Positions 1-11,838 are shown, counted from the first letter of the stretch. The stretch is 21,091 bases of DNA from JAAZXR01 sp040265175 (GCA_040265175.1 JBDQGY010000046.1:1-21091); one strand, 5' to 3'. Numbers and translations are program-made. The notes: generated by a model not told the origin, from the letters alone.

Positions 1-60
1 CGCACCCCGCCGCCACTGCCGGCCCCTTCCAGCCACGAAGCGACGGTCCCCCCGGTCCCC

Positions 61-83
61 ATATGGCCAAATATGGCCCATAT
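61..83. repeat. Short direct and inverted repeat upstream of the helicase gene
   Basis: ATATGGCC occurs twice, at 61-68 and 71-78. The second copy extends into a perfect 6-bp inverted repeat with a one-base centre, ATATGG-C-CCATAT (71-83). It lies about 120 bases before the preferred helicase start. It is AT-rich against its surroundings, so it could be an operator or part of a promoter. This is inference from symmetry only; no known binding motif was recognised. Confidence 0.3.
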
Positions 84-200
84 CGCCCGTCAATCGTCCT
101 TGCGCCCGGGCTAGACCCCGCCGCGGCCGCCGTGCTATGCAGATGGCGCGAGAGACGAGCGCCTCCGGTTGCGTTGCACTCGACCTCGCTAGTTAGCGCG

Positions 201-3200
201 ATGAGTCGGACTTCGCCGGATGCGGACTCCCCTCCACTGTCAACGGCGAACCCGCCACCGCGTATGCGCCCTCACCCTATTGAGGTCCCCTTGAGTCAAC
301 TCGATCCATTTCTACCACTCCTACAAACGGACGCACTCACGCGCACCGCGACCCCCAAGGCCTTCCTCGCCGGGCAAGCCCTCTTCAAGAAAAACAAGCG
401 CGTCCACGACGTCGTGCTCGGCGATTCGGAGATCAAGGGCAAGGTCAAAGGGGACTCCGAATCCGATCACCAGACCCGCATTGAGCTCGCCTCCCGCGGA
501 AAAAATCTCAACGCGCATTGCTCATGCCCGACGTTTATGGACGGCTGGGAGAAGTTTTGCCAGCACGCGGTCGCGCTCGCCTTGACTGTGCGCCAACAAG
601 CCGAGGACGGAGAAGAATTCTCCACCACCAACAACCCCTGGGTCACTGAGAGCATGTCTGGCGCGGCCCGAGGCCGTCGCTATCAGCTCGATCAGCGCCG
701 CGACCGCTGGTACATCAAAAGCTTCGACACCGGCAGCGCGGCCACGGGCGGAAAACGCCGTCGCGGCGCGACCCTCTCCCCGGTAGAGGCGCTCATCCAA
801 AGCTACCTCGATCAGGCGATCGACGAAGATGAGGACACGGGTGCGCTGGTGCTCGAGCCCACAGCGCTCGCGGGCCTGCTCTACGCCGCCCGTGAGGCCT
901 CCATCTCCTTGAAGGGCGCCGGACGTCTACGCTTCTCCAACAACGCCCTGGTGCTGCGCGTGGAGGCGGAAGCCGAGGGCCACGCCGTCGAGCTCCACGC
1001 CTTTTTGGAGGACACCGAGGCCCACCGCAGCTTCGAGGTCGACAGCGGCATCGTCATCCCGGGTGCGCCCACCTGGTTTCTTTGGCCCGAGAGCGGCGAG
1101 GCCTTTATGGTCCACGACACCCCGCCATGGGTGCTCTCCGCGGTGGCGAAGAAACCACGGATCCTTATGGACACCCGCGTTGACGCCGACGATATGGACA
1201 AGCTCACCGCGCAGCTTGAAGCCGTCGGGGTCCCACGACACGACCTGTTCGCCCTCGCCTCGGACGCCCGCGAGGTCGAGGAGATCCTCGCGACGATCTC
1301 AGGCGAAGGCGAGCGCCTCAACGTGGAGCTCTCGGCCCGCTACGGAAACGTCTCCTTGCCCATCGCTGGCGACGATCCAGAATCCGCGCGCTACACCTTC
1401 ACCCACGGAAAAGAGACCATCGCGTTTTATCGGGACCTCGACACCGAGGCCGCCGCCCGTAAGGTCCTCACCGAGCTCAAGCTGCGCTGGAACAGCGCGG
1501 AGGGGGCGTTCTCCGCGCGGGGGGACGACGCCATCGAATTCATGGTGGCCGGCATCCCGTTGCTCCCCGAGTCGTGGAACAAACGCATCCCGAGCCTGCC
1601 CAAGGTGCGCTCCAAATCCCCAACCTCACGGGTCTCCGTGAAGAACCCTGGCGGTTCGGTGCTGGACGTGGAGGCCATCGTCTCCGTGGAGGGCGACGAG
1701 GACCTGCTCTCGTTCCATGACCTGCTGCGATGGATGCACGACGGGCGCCGCTGGATCACCTTGTCCGACGGCAGCGTGGTGAAGCTCGACCCCAAGATCC
1801 TCAAGCCCATCGCCGACGCAGCCGGCGCGATTCAATTCGACAAGGACGGCCACGCAGAGCTCAACACCCTCGAGCTTGGCGCCCTGTCCAAGCTCCTCTC
1901 CGCTGTCCCCGACGCCGCGGTGGCCAAGGACGTCAAAAAGCTCATGGACAATATGGTGGGCGAGCGCGCGAGCAAGGCGCCACGTAAAGCCAAGGCGCTC
2001 AACGCGAAGCTGCGCGACTACCAAAAGTCAGGCTTCGCGTGGCTGTGGCAGCTTCACGAGAACCAGATGACCGGCATTTTGGCCGACGACATGGGGCTCG
2101 GAAAGACCGTCCAAGCCATCGCCCTGCTCACCAAGGCTAAGGAGTCAGAGGGTCCCATGCCGAGCCTCATCGTGTGTCCGACCTCAGTGCTGTCGGTCTG
2201 GTACCAGGAGATCAAGAAATGGGCGCCCTCCATGACGGTGCTCGTGTGGCACGGCCCCGACCGAGGCGAGCACGCCCGCTTGCTCAACCAGGTGGACGTG
2301 GTGGTGACGAGCTACACCATCTTACGCCGAGACATCGACGACCTGTCCAAGATCCGATTCCGCTACGGGCTGCTCGACGAGGCCCAGTATATCAAGAACT
2401 GGAACACAGGCACCGCCAAGAGCGCCCGCAAGCTCAAGACCGACCATCGGCTCGCGCTCACAGGGACACCCGTGGAGAATCACATCATCGACCTCTGGGC
2501 GATTTTTGATTTCTTGGCGCCCGGGTTTTTAGGCAAGATGACGGAGTTTCAAAAGAACTACGTCAAGCCCATCGAGGACGGCGACGTGGAGGCGCTCGAC
2601 ACCCTCCGCACGCGCGTGCGCCCGTTCATCATGCGGCGCCGCAAAGAGGACGTTGCAAGCGAGCTCCCTCCCAAGACCGAGCAGACCTTGTACGTGCAGT
2701 TTAACCGCCCACAGCTGGCGCTGTACAACAAGATTCTCAAGGCCGCGAAGACAGAGATTCAAGGGCGGATCACCGATCACGGGGTAGAGAAGTCACAGAT
2801 CAAAATCCTCGCCGCGCTCACGCGCTTGCGCCAGGTCTGCACCGATCCCAACCTGCTCGGGCTCCCCGACAGCCAGGTCGTGCCGCCCTCCGCGAAGCTC
2901 GAGGCTTTCGAGGCGCTCATCGGGGACCTCATCGGCGCGGGGCGCAAGGTGCTGGTGTTCAGCCAGTTCGTCTCCATGCAAAAGATCATCGCGGCGAAGC
3001 TTGAGGAGATGGACATCGAGTTCTTGTGGCTGCACGGCGGCACCAAGAACCGCGCCGAGCTCGTGGAGCGGTTCCAAAAGAGCGAGGGACCGCCCGTGTT
3101 CTTGATCAGCCTTAAGGCCGGCGGCAGCGGGCTCACCTTGACAGAGGCGGACACGGTCATCCACTACGACCCGTGGTGGAATCCTGCCGTCGAAGATCAA

Positions 3201-3425
3201 GCCACAGATCGTGTGCACAGAATCGGCCAGGAAAAACCCGTCTTTGTGTACCGGTTGGTCATGGAGGACACGGTGGAACAAAAGATGGTGGAGCTCGGCC
3301 AAGAAAAGCGCCGCATCGCCGAGTCGGCCCTGGGTCGCGACACCACCACGGGCAAGAAGCTCACCATGGAAGACGTGGAGCGCCTGCTCGACACGCCCGC
3401 CACGGACCCCTGGCAAGAGCTCTAG
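201..3425 (+). CDS. SNF2-family DEAD/DEAH-like helicase with N-terminal SWIM zinc domain
   Basis: A Swi2/Snf2-type ATP-dependent DNA translocase, probably cytoplasmic and acting on nucleoprotein complexes or stalled transcription/repair intermediates; the exact role is unknown. From the ATG at 201 (1074 aa) the SWIM motif CxCx10CxH is C107, C109, C120, H122. A long family-specific middle region follows. The two RecA-like lobes then carry Walker A DDMGLGKT (K635), a DEAQ box (LLDEAQ, D726-Q729), a TGTPVEN motif III, and motif VI DRVHRIGQ (R1004, R1007). The protein ends with the usual short tail. The start is uncertain. The frame stays open back to ATG 63, and ATG 264 (MRPHPIEV) is also possible. 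None of the three has a good ribosome binding site, and family-like sequence begins only after 264. The gene stands alone, with a decayed-looking region behind it. SWIM plus SNF2 is a known bacterial arrangement (HepA/RapA superfamily). Confidence 0.93.
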   Translation: MSRTSPDADSPPLSTANPPPRMRPHPIEVPLSQLDPFLPLLQTDALTRTATPKAFLAGQALFKKNKRVHDVVLGDSEIKGKVKGDSESDHQTRIELASRGKNLNAHCSCPTFMDGWEKFCQHAVALALTVRQQAEDGEEFSTTNNPWVTESMSGAARGRRYQLDQRRDRWYIKSFDTGSAATGGKRRRGATLSPVEALIQSYLDQAIDEDEDTGALVLEPTALAGLLYAAREASISLKGAGRLRFSNNALVLRVEAEAEGHAVELHAFLEDTEAHRSFEVDSGIVIPGAPTWFLWPESGEAFMVHDTPPWVLSAVAKKPRILMDTRVDADDMDKLTAQLEAVGVPRHDLFALASDAREVEEILATISGEGERLNVELSARYGNVSLPIAGDDPESARYTFTHGKETIAFYRDLDTEAAARKVLTELKLRWNSAEGAFSARGDDAIEFMVAGIPLLPESWNKRIPSLPKVRSKSPTSRVSVKNPGGSVLDVEAIVSVEGDEDLLSFHDLLRWMHDGRRWITLSDGSVVKLDPKILKPIADAAGAIQFDKDGHAELNTLELGALSKLLSAVPDAAVAKDVKKLMDNMVGERASKAPRKAKALNAKLRDYQKSGFAWLWQLHENQMTGILADDMGLGKTVQAIALLTKAKESEGPMPSLIVCPTSVLSVWYQEIKKWAPSMTVLVWHGPDRGEHARLLNQVDVVVTSYTILRRDIDDLSKIRFRYGLLDEAQYIKNWNTGTAKSARKLKTDHRLALTGTPVENHIIDLWAIFDFLAPGFLGKMTEFQKNYVKPIEDGDVEALDTLRTRVRPFIMRRRKEDVASELPPKTEQTLYVQFNRPQLALYNKILKAAKTEIQGRITDHGVEKSQIKILAALTRLRQVCTDPNLLGLPDSQVVPPSAKLEAFEALIGDLIGAGRKVLVFSQFVSMQKIIAAKLEEMDIEFLWLHGGTKNRAELVERFQKSEGPPVFLISLKAGGSGLTLTEADTVIHYDPWWNPAVEDQATDRVHRIGQEKPVFVYRLVMEDTVEQKMVELGQEKRRIAESALGRDTTTGKKLTMEDVERLLDTPATDPWQEL

Positions 3426-3545
3426 CGCCGACTAGGGACAGGTCGCGGCCGTGGTCCACCCAGCGCCGCTCCCGTCATCGAACGCCTGAATCCCGACGTC
3501 ATAGGCAGCCCCCGACATATCGCCGTCCCATGCATAGAGGACTCC

Positions 3546-4099
3546 GTGACCGAGACGCCGCCACGACCGGTGGCCGCCCTCTTGCGTCACGGGTTCACCT
3601 TCCAATCGAAGGGTCAGGCCCGTCGGCTCGTGGGCGACACCTCACCGTTCGACTTTCAAGACGTCCTCCATGACACCTCTCGCAAGGCCTTTGAGCCCAA
3701 GGCGCGGACTTCACTCCGAGCGGCGCCGGCCTGGATAGTCCCATCAACAACTGCGTCGGCTTCATGGCGGAGATCCGCCGGAGATGGAGCAGTCGCATCA
3801 AGGAGCGGGATCTCCCCGACGTATTCGACACGGGGTTCGCCATCATCACAGGCGTCCTCACGGTGTTGCCCGTGAAGGGATACGAGGAATTTCTCTCCTG
3901 GCGTACGCGCCGGAAGAAAGCGAACGCCGCGGCCACCGTGACATCAACCACAGCCGTGACGCCCGGGTCCGAGACACCACCGACGCCGTCTGCTCCAGCA
4001 GCCGCCCCCGCTTTTGCAGTGACGGCGATTCCCACGCCTAGCGGCTCACGTCATCGTGCAGCTGCGCCGCCGTGGGCGTCCACAGCTCGCCTTGGGTGA
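3546..4099 (+). pseudogene. Probable frameshifted remnant of an unrecognised gene
   Basis: A GTG at 3546 is preceded by a GAGG at 3537-3540. It opens a coding-like frame (VTETPPRPVAALLRHGF ... DVLHDTSRKAFEPKA) to about 3700. Coding-like composition then continues in a different frame (shifted by -1 or +2) from just after a TGA at 3692-3694: ADFTPSGAGLDSPINN ... DVFDTGFAIITGVLTVLP. This part ends in a Thr/Ala/Pro-rich tail, with a stop at 4097-4099, which overlaps the end of the convergent metalloprotease gene. Both halves have mostly G/C third positions, the second about 85% by rough count. No family was recognised. It may be a gene broken by one indel, a sequencing error, or chance open frames in GC-rich DNA. 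A competing (-) frame, open from 3641 to a TAG at 3432-3434, also looks protein-like, so the coding strand is not settled. Confidence 0.3.
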
Positions 4100-5639
4100 C
4101 CAGCTCGAGTGAATCGATCTGCGACAGGTGCGTGACGCCCTCCGGCAACACCGCCGACACCATGCGCACCTGCTGCTCCGTGTCTTGGACCTCCCACACC
4201 TGCGCCTCCACCTCGCGCGGGCTCGATAGATCGGGTCGCACTGTCACCACCGAGGGCACGAAGTCGCGGGCGGGCGTGGGCGCCCCGAGGGTCGTCCACC
4301 ACTCTTGGCTCCCGTCCTCATACAACAGCCCCTGAAGCAGGTGCATCGCTGGGACCTCCGGCGCCGGGGCGTACTCGTAGTCCCACGAGGTGAGCGCACG
4401 GATCTGCTCAAACGCGAGCCGCCAGCGGTAGTCGGACACCCACGATGGATCGCAGTAGCCCATATAGTCGAAGGCGCTCGCCGGCTCGTAGCCCTTGAGG
4501 GTGCGGGTGTTGACGCCCCACACGCCGATCTCTCCGCCGCTGTACGGATAGGCGGGATCGGGGCTGGCCGGCATATTCCCGTCGGCGCCACAGGGGGTGT
4601 GGGCGAAGGATTGGGTGTGACCCACCTCGTGAAGGAAGGTGCTCCAGGTGACGGGCGCTTGCGCGTCGCTGAACCAGCGGCCGGCGGCGATGCGCCCCTG
4701 CGCCGCTTCCTTGGTGGGCGGCACGTTGTCACTGGGCGCCGCACCCAAGGTCCCGGCGGCTCCGCCGCAGTCGTCGTAGAGTCCGTAGTAGTACTCGTTG
4801 GGCGCCGCGTCGTCGTCGAGGCGAATCTGCTGCAGCTGCGAGAAGAAGTTGGAGGGTCCATTGATCGACGACGTGCGCAAGATGGGCTCTTCGCGCACGG
4901 TCAAAATGACGTCCTGGGCGGGATTTTGGTCCTGGAGGTAGTCCGCAAAGCCTTGATATTGAGCGTCGGTCAGGGCCGTCATGTCCGTCTCACATCCCTC
5001 GGGGTTGTCGGAGTAGATGACCGGCACGATGACCGCGCGGATCTCCGCGGGCGCCTTCTCCACGCCGACGACGCTCCAGCCGTCCGTCGCCTCCACCGGG
5101 CTCTCAGTTTTTGGGCCGTCCCCAAGCTCCCAAAGCGTCACCCTAAACTCCATGTCGGGCTGAAGCTCCGCAGGTTCGAGCAACCATCCAAAGGCACCTG
5201 TGGCGAGGTCCGACGGGTCCGACGGGCCGGCCACCTCAAGCTCAAAGGACTGCACGGTCTGGGTGCCGTCCGTGTAGCGAAGGTGAAGCCGCGCCTCCAT
5301 GGTGCGCGGGGTCCAATCTGCGGGCAGGGTCCAAAAGGCCCGTACGATCGTCTCGCGCCCGTAGATGATATTGGCGATACGCTGCGGACCGTCGAGCCAG
5401 GCGCCGTCGCGTGCGATGTCGATCCCCACCCCCTGGTTCACCTCCACGCGCTTGATGGTGAGGCCCCCTTCTGCGGGGATCCCCTCCATGCCCAGATCCT
5501 CTTGGGGCAGATTACCGTCGTCGGCTCCGCCAGTCCCGCCGTCGTCGGCGCCCTCGCTGCTCGCGGGAACGTCAGCGCATCCGACGGCGCCGGTGATCGC
5601 GAGGACGGTGAGATACGAACACACTCGACGAAAAATCAT
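4038..5639 (-). CDS. Lipoprotein zinc metalloprotease-like protein (HExxHxxSxxH)
   Basis: A secreted, probably lipid-anchored putative zinc peptidase of 533 aa. The ATG at 5639 is preferred over the TTG at 5654 because AGG lies 7 bases before it and the signal peptide then reads MIFRRVCSYLTVLAITGAVG with C21 as lipidation site (the -3 residue is Ala, so the lipobox is not ideal). A Gly/Asp/Ser-rich linker follows. The active-site motif is HEVGHTQSFAH at 337-347: H337, E338, H341 and H347 fit the metzincin-type HExxHxxGxxH pattern, but Ser344 replaces Gly. About 45 residues later DYMGYC (M393) resembles a metzincin Met-turn. The layout recalls the broad M66-like group of secreted proteases in deltaproteobacteria; this is from family knowledge and was not searched. 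It lies 100 bp downstream of the kinase gene on the same strand, and co-transcription is possible. Substrate unknown. Confidence 0.85.
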   Translation of the reverse strand: MIFRRVCSYLTVLAITGAVGCADVPASSEGADDGGTGGADDGNLPQEDLGMEGIPAEGGLTIKRVEVNQGVGIDIARDGAWLDGPQRIANIIYGRETIVRAFWTLPADWTPRTMEARLHLRYTDGTQTVQSFELEVAGPSDPSDLATGAFGWLLEPAELQPDMEFRVTLWELGDGPKTESPVEATDGWSVVGVEKAPAEIRAVIVPVIYSDNPEGCETDMTALTDAQYQGFADYLQDQNPAQDVILTVREEPILRTSSINGPSNFFSQLQQIRLDDDAAPNEYYYGLYDDCGGAAGTLGAAPSDNVPPTKEAAQGRIAAGRWFSDAQAPVTWSTFLHEVGHTQSFAHTPCGADGNMPASPDPAYPYSGGEIGVWGVNTRTLKGYEPASAFDYMGYCDPSWVSDYRWRLAFEQIRALTSWDYEYAPAPEVPAMHLLQGLLYEDGSQEWWTTLGAPTPARDFVPSVVTVRPDLSSPREVEAQVWEVQDTEQQVRMVSAVLPEGVTHLSQIDSLELVTQGELWTPTAAQLHDDVSR

Positions 5640-5739
5640 CCCTGAACCTATCAAAAAAACCGCGCCGGGATCGAGACTCTCCCAGCGTCGTTATGGCCCC
5701 TCGAACGGCCCTGCCGAATTCTGACCGCGGACCGCTACC

Positions 5740-7692
5740 CTAGGGCCTCGCCTGCCAACGAGTGTCCATCAGCGACAATTGTACAGGCCCCTCGCGCGAG
5801 GGGCGCGTCACGCGGTAGGTACGACGGACGAACCATTGACCTTGATCGAACTCCACCCAAAGCCGGGGTCCCGATCCATCCGCGTCCTCATCGACGCCGG
5901 CTCGAACAACGTGGCCGCCCATGCTCATATCATCGAGCGCCTCGCGCTTCTTGGTGTCGAACATCATGAAATGGTTCGATCCGAAGGCGAACAACACGTC
6001 GTCGAGCCCCGGCGCGAAGAACAACCCTCGTACGGGCTCCACGGTCGTGAAGGACTTGAACGACTTTCCTGTGGTCGTGTTCGCAAATTCAACCTTGTTG
6101 TCTTGAGCCAACGCCACAAATCCCTTCCCGAGCGCGACACCGGTCACAGCGCCGCTCCCGAACTTGCGCTTCCAAGTCTGCCCACGAAGCTCGTGGTCCC
6201 ACACGCTCACCCAGCCGTCGGCTTGACCGACCGCGACGAGCTTGCCGTTGTCGTGCACTCGCAGCGCGGTCACAGTCCCGGCCGAGGGGAGGACCTTCGT
6301 CACGGGATTTGCTCCGCGATCCGACCAATAACTCAGCGAGGAGCGGTCGCCTCGATACAGCCGACCCGATTTGGACACCAGCCGCGCGCTGGAGCTCCCG
6401 ATCACCTGCGTCTCGTAGCCGTCCGCGCTTTTTGTACTCACCCGGGGCTCCTTGGCGCTCCGCTTGGCGCGTGGGCTCTCCGTCGCCCCTACCTTCACCG
6501 CGCTCCCGGCCACGGCGGCCTTGGATGCGCGCTTGCTCCCAAAGCCGAAGCCCAAGGCGGCAGCGAGCACCGCTGCCGTCAAGCTCGCCGCCACGACGGC
6601 GGTCGGGCTGACGCCACCGGACTTCTCCCGCGGCTTGGCGTCTTGAGCTTCGTACGCCCCTTTCAGCTCCGCACCGATGAGCGCGGCCCGCTGCAGGCGC
6701 TCCCCTGGTTTCTTCTGTAGGCACGCCTCCACCACTTCGCAGACGCGGTCGGGAATCCCGTCGTGAGACAAGGACTCGGGCTCTTTATAGACGATCTTGT
6801 GCAGCAGCTGAGGGAGCCCGTCTGCGTCGAACGCCCTCCGCCCAACCAGCGCCTCGTACAAGATAGCCCCGATGGCGAAGATGTCCGCGCGAGCGTCGAG
6901 GTCGCTATTTTGACCGCTCGCCTGCTCAGGGCTCATGTAGTTGGGCGTCCCCATCACGATGTTGTCGCGGGTCATCCCGTCGTTGCCATCGTGGGTGATC
7001 TTGCTGATACCAAAGTCGAGTAGCTTGACGGTCACGCTCCCGTCAGCTTGCGAGCACACCATGATGTTGCTCGGCTTAAGATCTCGGTGGACAACACCTG
7101 CGGCGTGGCAGGCATCGAGGGCGCTACAAAGCGGCCCAAAGATCGCGAGGATCTCACGTCGGTTGAGCGCGCCTTGCTCGGCCAAGATCACGTCCAAGGT
7201 GCGACCTTGCAAGAGCTCCATGACCATGTACGGGCTCCCGTATTCGTCGATGTCAAAATCGAAGACCTGCAGCACGTTGTTGTGATTGATCGCGGCGGCG
7301 ATCTCCGCCTCTTGACGAAAGCGCCCGTACGCCTCCGATTCCTTGGCGAGCACCTGATCGAGAAATTTCACCGCGAAGGGCTGGGACAGGCGCGCGTGAG
7401 AGGCGCGGTAGACCGCGCCCATGCCACCAACCGCGATCAGCTCTTCGATCCGGTAGGTTCGCGAGAGCACCTGACCGATCCGGTCCTCGGCGGTCTCCGG
7501 CGCACGTGACAGCCCGGATCCGTTGAAGGTGTCCACGGTGTCGTGCCCTCCGGTTTGGTGCGCGTGGCGAACCTTGCTTCCCGCGGCGGCCAAGACATCC
7601 TCCGCGCTGCGCCTCGAGCCGGAATCTCCCGCGCTCGATGCTGGGCTCGCCGCGCTACTCGGCGCCGCGCCCGATTGCTTCCCGTTCGCCAT
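5740..7692 (-). CDS. Transmembrane Ser/Thr protein kinase with C-terminal propeller-like domain
   Basis: A PknB-type (Hanks) kinase of 650 aa. The ATG at 7692 (MANGKQSG) follows AAGG at 4-base spacing; the frame stays open to 7923, but the extra 77 residues look non-coding. A low-complexity Ala/Ser-rich head precedes the kinase domain (about 80-345). The domain has a glycine loop VGGMGAVY (89-92), catalytic lysine K109 (FAVKFL), HRDLKPSN with D204, DFG D226 and GTPNYMSPEQ, so it should be active. One membrane helix lies at about 364-386. The outside part, about 440-640, has repeats resembling WD40/PQQ blades (VTALRVHDNGKLVAVGQADG, then VSVWDHEL). It therefore lacks PASTA repeats and probably senses ligands or proteins through a beta-propeller. 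The metalloprotease-like lipoprotein gene follows in the same direction. Its target is unknown. Confidence 0.93.
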   Translation of the reverse strand: MANGKQSGAAPSSAASPASSAGDSGSRRSAEDVLAAAGSKVRHAHQTGGHDTVDTFNGSGLSRAPETAEDRIGQVLSRTYRIEELIAVGGMGAVYRASHARLSQPFAVKFLDQVLAKESEAYGRFRQEAEIAAAINHNNVLQVFDFDIDEYGSPYMVMELLQGRTLDVILAEQGALNRREILAIFGPLCSALDACHAAGVVHRDLKPSNIMVCSQADGSVTVKLLDFGISKITHDGNDGMTRDNIVMGTPNYMSPEQASGQNSDLDARADIFAIGAILYEALVGRRAFDADGLPQLLHKIVYKEPESLSHDGIPDRVCEVVEACLQKKPGERLQRAALIGAELKGAYEAQDAKPREKSGGVSPTAVVAASLTAAVLAAALGFGFGSKRASKAAVAGSAVKVGATESPRAKRSAKEPRVSTKSADGYETQVIGSSSARLVSKSGRLYRGDRSSLSYWSDRGANPVTKVLPSAGTVTALRVHDNGKLVAVGQADGWVSVWDHELRGQTWKRKFGSGAVTGVALGKGFVALAQDNKVEFANTTTGKSFKSFTTVEPVRGLFFAPGLDDVLFAFGSNHFMMFDTKKREALDDMSMGGHVVRAGVDEDADGSGPRLWVEFDQGQWFVRRTYRVTRPSREGPVQLSLMDTRWQARP

Positions 7693-7997
7693 CGTGCCTT
7701 GGAGGCATCGGCCTGCGCCTGCCTCGCTTGAGGCCAAAGGTCCGCCTCCGGCGCCTTGAAGGGGCGCTTTGGCGCGCCCCGACCCATGGCAGCACCAATC
7801 GCGGACAGGGTGGACGGGCTGCACCGCAAGTGAGGCCGGTGACGTCCCATTGACATCGCACATTGTCATACACACGATCCAGATTCCTCGCGGCTTCTCA
7901 GCGCTTGAGATGTCGGCATCCACCGCTTGATCGACGCGGAGATTGGCGAGCCCCCCCCCGGTCGCGTCATACTGAAAACAGCGCGAGCAAAAACGAC
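7693..7997. other. Divergent intergenic region between kinase and small-protein genes
   Basis: This stretch of 305 bases separates two gene starts facing away from each other, so it should hold both promoters. Several overlapping open frames cross it on both strands, but none has coding-like composition. Visible items are a run of nine C at 7951-7959 and a weak -35/-10 pair around it, described separately. No RNA gene or clear operator was seen. Confidence 0.6.
7943..7973 (+). promoter_or_regulatory. Weak candidate promoter containing a C9 tract
   Basis: TTGGCG (7943-7948) and CATACT (7968-7973) could be -35 and -10 elements for the small-protein gene at 7998. The spacer is 19 bases, longer than the optimal 17, and includes nine consecutive C. 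Both hexamers are imperfect. If real, loss of two C by slippage would give optimal spacing. Low confidence. Confidence 0.25.
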
Positions 7998-8267
7998 ATG
8001 AAAGAATTTAAAGACAAGATCAAGCGCGGACTTGAGGATCTCGAACACGCTGCGAAGCGGGCCGGTGAGGTCGCGGTTGAAGCGGCGACAGCGGTGGGCA
8101 AAGACGCCAAGGCGACGTGGGACGAGCAAGTGCGGCCAGGTCTTGAGCCGATTGAACGAGACACCAAAGCCCACGCGAAAAAGATCGGAGACGAGATCAT
8201 CGACGCCGTCTCAGCCGCGCGCGAGCGGGTTCTCGGTCGCTCCGACGACTCCGGGGCGAGCGAGTAG
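7998..8267 (+). CDS. Small charged, helix-rich protein (89 aa), function unknown
   Basis: Starts at ATG 7998 (MKEFKDKIKRGLEDL). The frame is open further upstream, but that part crosses the C9 tract and does not look coding. The protein is almost entirely predicted amphipathic helix, rich in Lys, Glu, Asp and Ala with heptad-like spacing (AAKRAGEVAVEAATAVGKDA), and ends in a Ser/Asp/Glu tail. It has no signal peptide, membrane segment or cysteine. It resembles in composition small apolipoprotein-, YtxH- or CsbD-like stress proteins, but no family assignment can be made. It has no operon partner, since boxC starts 361 bp later. The ribosome binding site is weak, so the start is probable rather than certain. 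Confidence 0.6.
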   Translation: MKEFKDKIKRGLEDLEHAAKRAGEVAVEAATAVGKDAKATWDEQVRPGLEPIERDTKAHAKKIGDEIIDAVSAARERVLGRSDDSGASE

Positions 8268-8628
8268 CCCGCCGGATCGCCGCGCGATGATGACGCGGCG
8301 GCCTCGCAAGTCGTCGGTGGCGGCGCCGTGCGTCCCCGCACACCAACGCCCCCCGCGACCGAGACGACCGCAAAACGAACCTTCGATGAACGGGTGACCG
8401 GGGCGACGCAATCAATCTCAATGATCACCGCTGGAGATGCGCCACCGCGGACGAACGCCGCGCCACCCGCGACGTAGACCGGACGATCAACGGGTCACCG
8501 CTGCGGCGCCCCGCCCATGACGTGAATCTCACACGCCGCGACACGCCCCCACGAATCGTGCGAGTACACACATCTGCCAGGACCCGCAGCGGCGATCCAA
8601 ACGCGGAGGTGCTGCTAAATTCCGAAGG
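8268..8628. other. Intergenic region upstream of boxC, no gene seen
   Basis: Open frames cross these 361 bases on both strands but none shows a recognisable product. The region should hold the boxCB promoter. I looked for the TGCA-type inverted repeats bound by BzdR/BoxR regulators and found none. A GGAGG lies at 8605-8609, about 19 bases before the GTG of boxC, which is too far to act as its ribosome binding site. Confidence 0.5.
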
Positions 8629-10314
<1,686 letters not shown>

Positions 10315-10317
10315 CAC

Positions 10318-10330
10318 CGGCGGCACGCCG
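10318..10330 (+). other. Small intercistronic hairpin between boxC and boxB
   Basis: CGGCG and CGCCG (10318-10322, 10326-10330) form a perfect 5-bp stem with a 3-base loop right after the boxC stop codon. No T-run follows directly (the nearest, TTTTT, is 13 bases later), so it is not a strong terminator. It might stabilise or process the boxC transcript. It may also be chance in GC-rich DNA. Confidence 0.25.
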
Positions 10331-10385
10331 CGACGCCCCCTTAGATTTTTCACTCCAAACTCTCAACGACACCGAGGAAACAACC

Positions 10386-11816
<1,431 letters not shown>

Positions 11817-11838
11817 GGCGTACGGAAGAGGCAGATAC

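Noticed and set aside
3432..3641. (-) strand C-terminal-like reading frame after the helicase, ending at TAG 3434-3432
   Set aside because: It reads plausibly but has no start, is blocked by a TGA at 3644-3642, and competes with a (+) frame that has a ribosome binding site; kept only as a finding, not as a gene.
4305..5645. 446-codon (+) strand open frame opposite the metalloprotease gene
   Set aside because: Shadow frame; the (-) strand has signal peptide, HExxH motif and family-like sequence.
7863..7997. Upstream extension of the small helical protein to an ATG at 7863
   Set aside because: The extra 45 residues cross the C9 tract, are Arg/Pro-rich and lack the helical, charged character of the rest.
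8268..8628. Possible BoxR/BzdR-type operator upstream of boxC
   Set aside because: I searched by eye for TGCA-containing inverted repeats and found none with acceptable symmetry.
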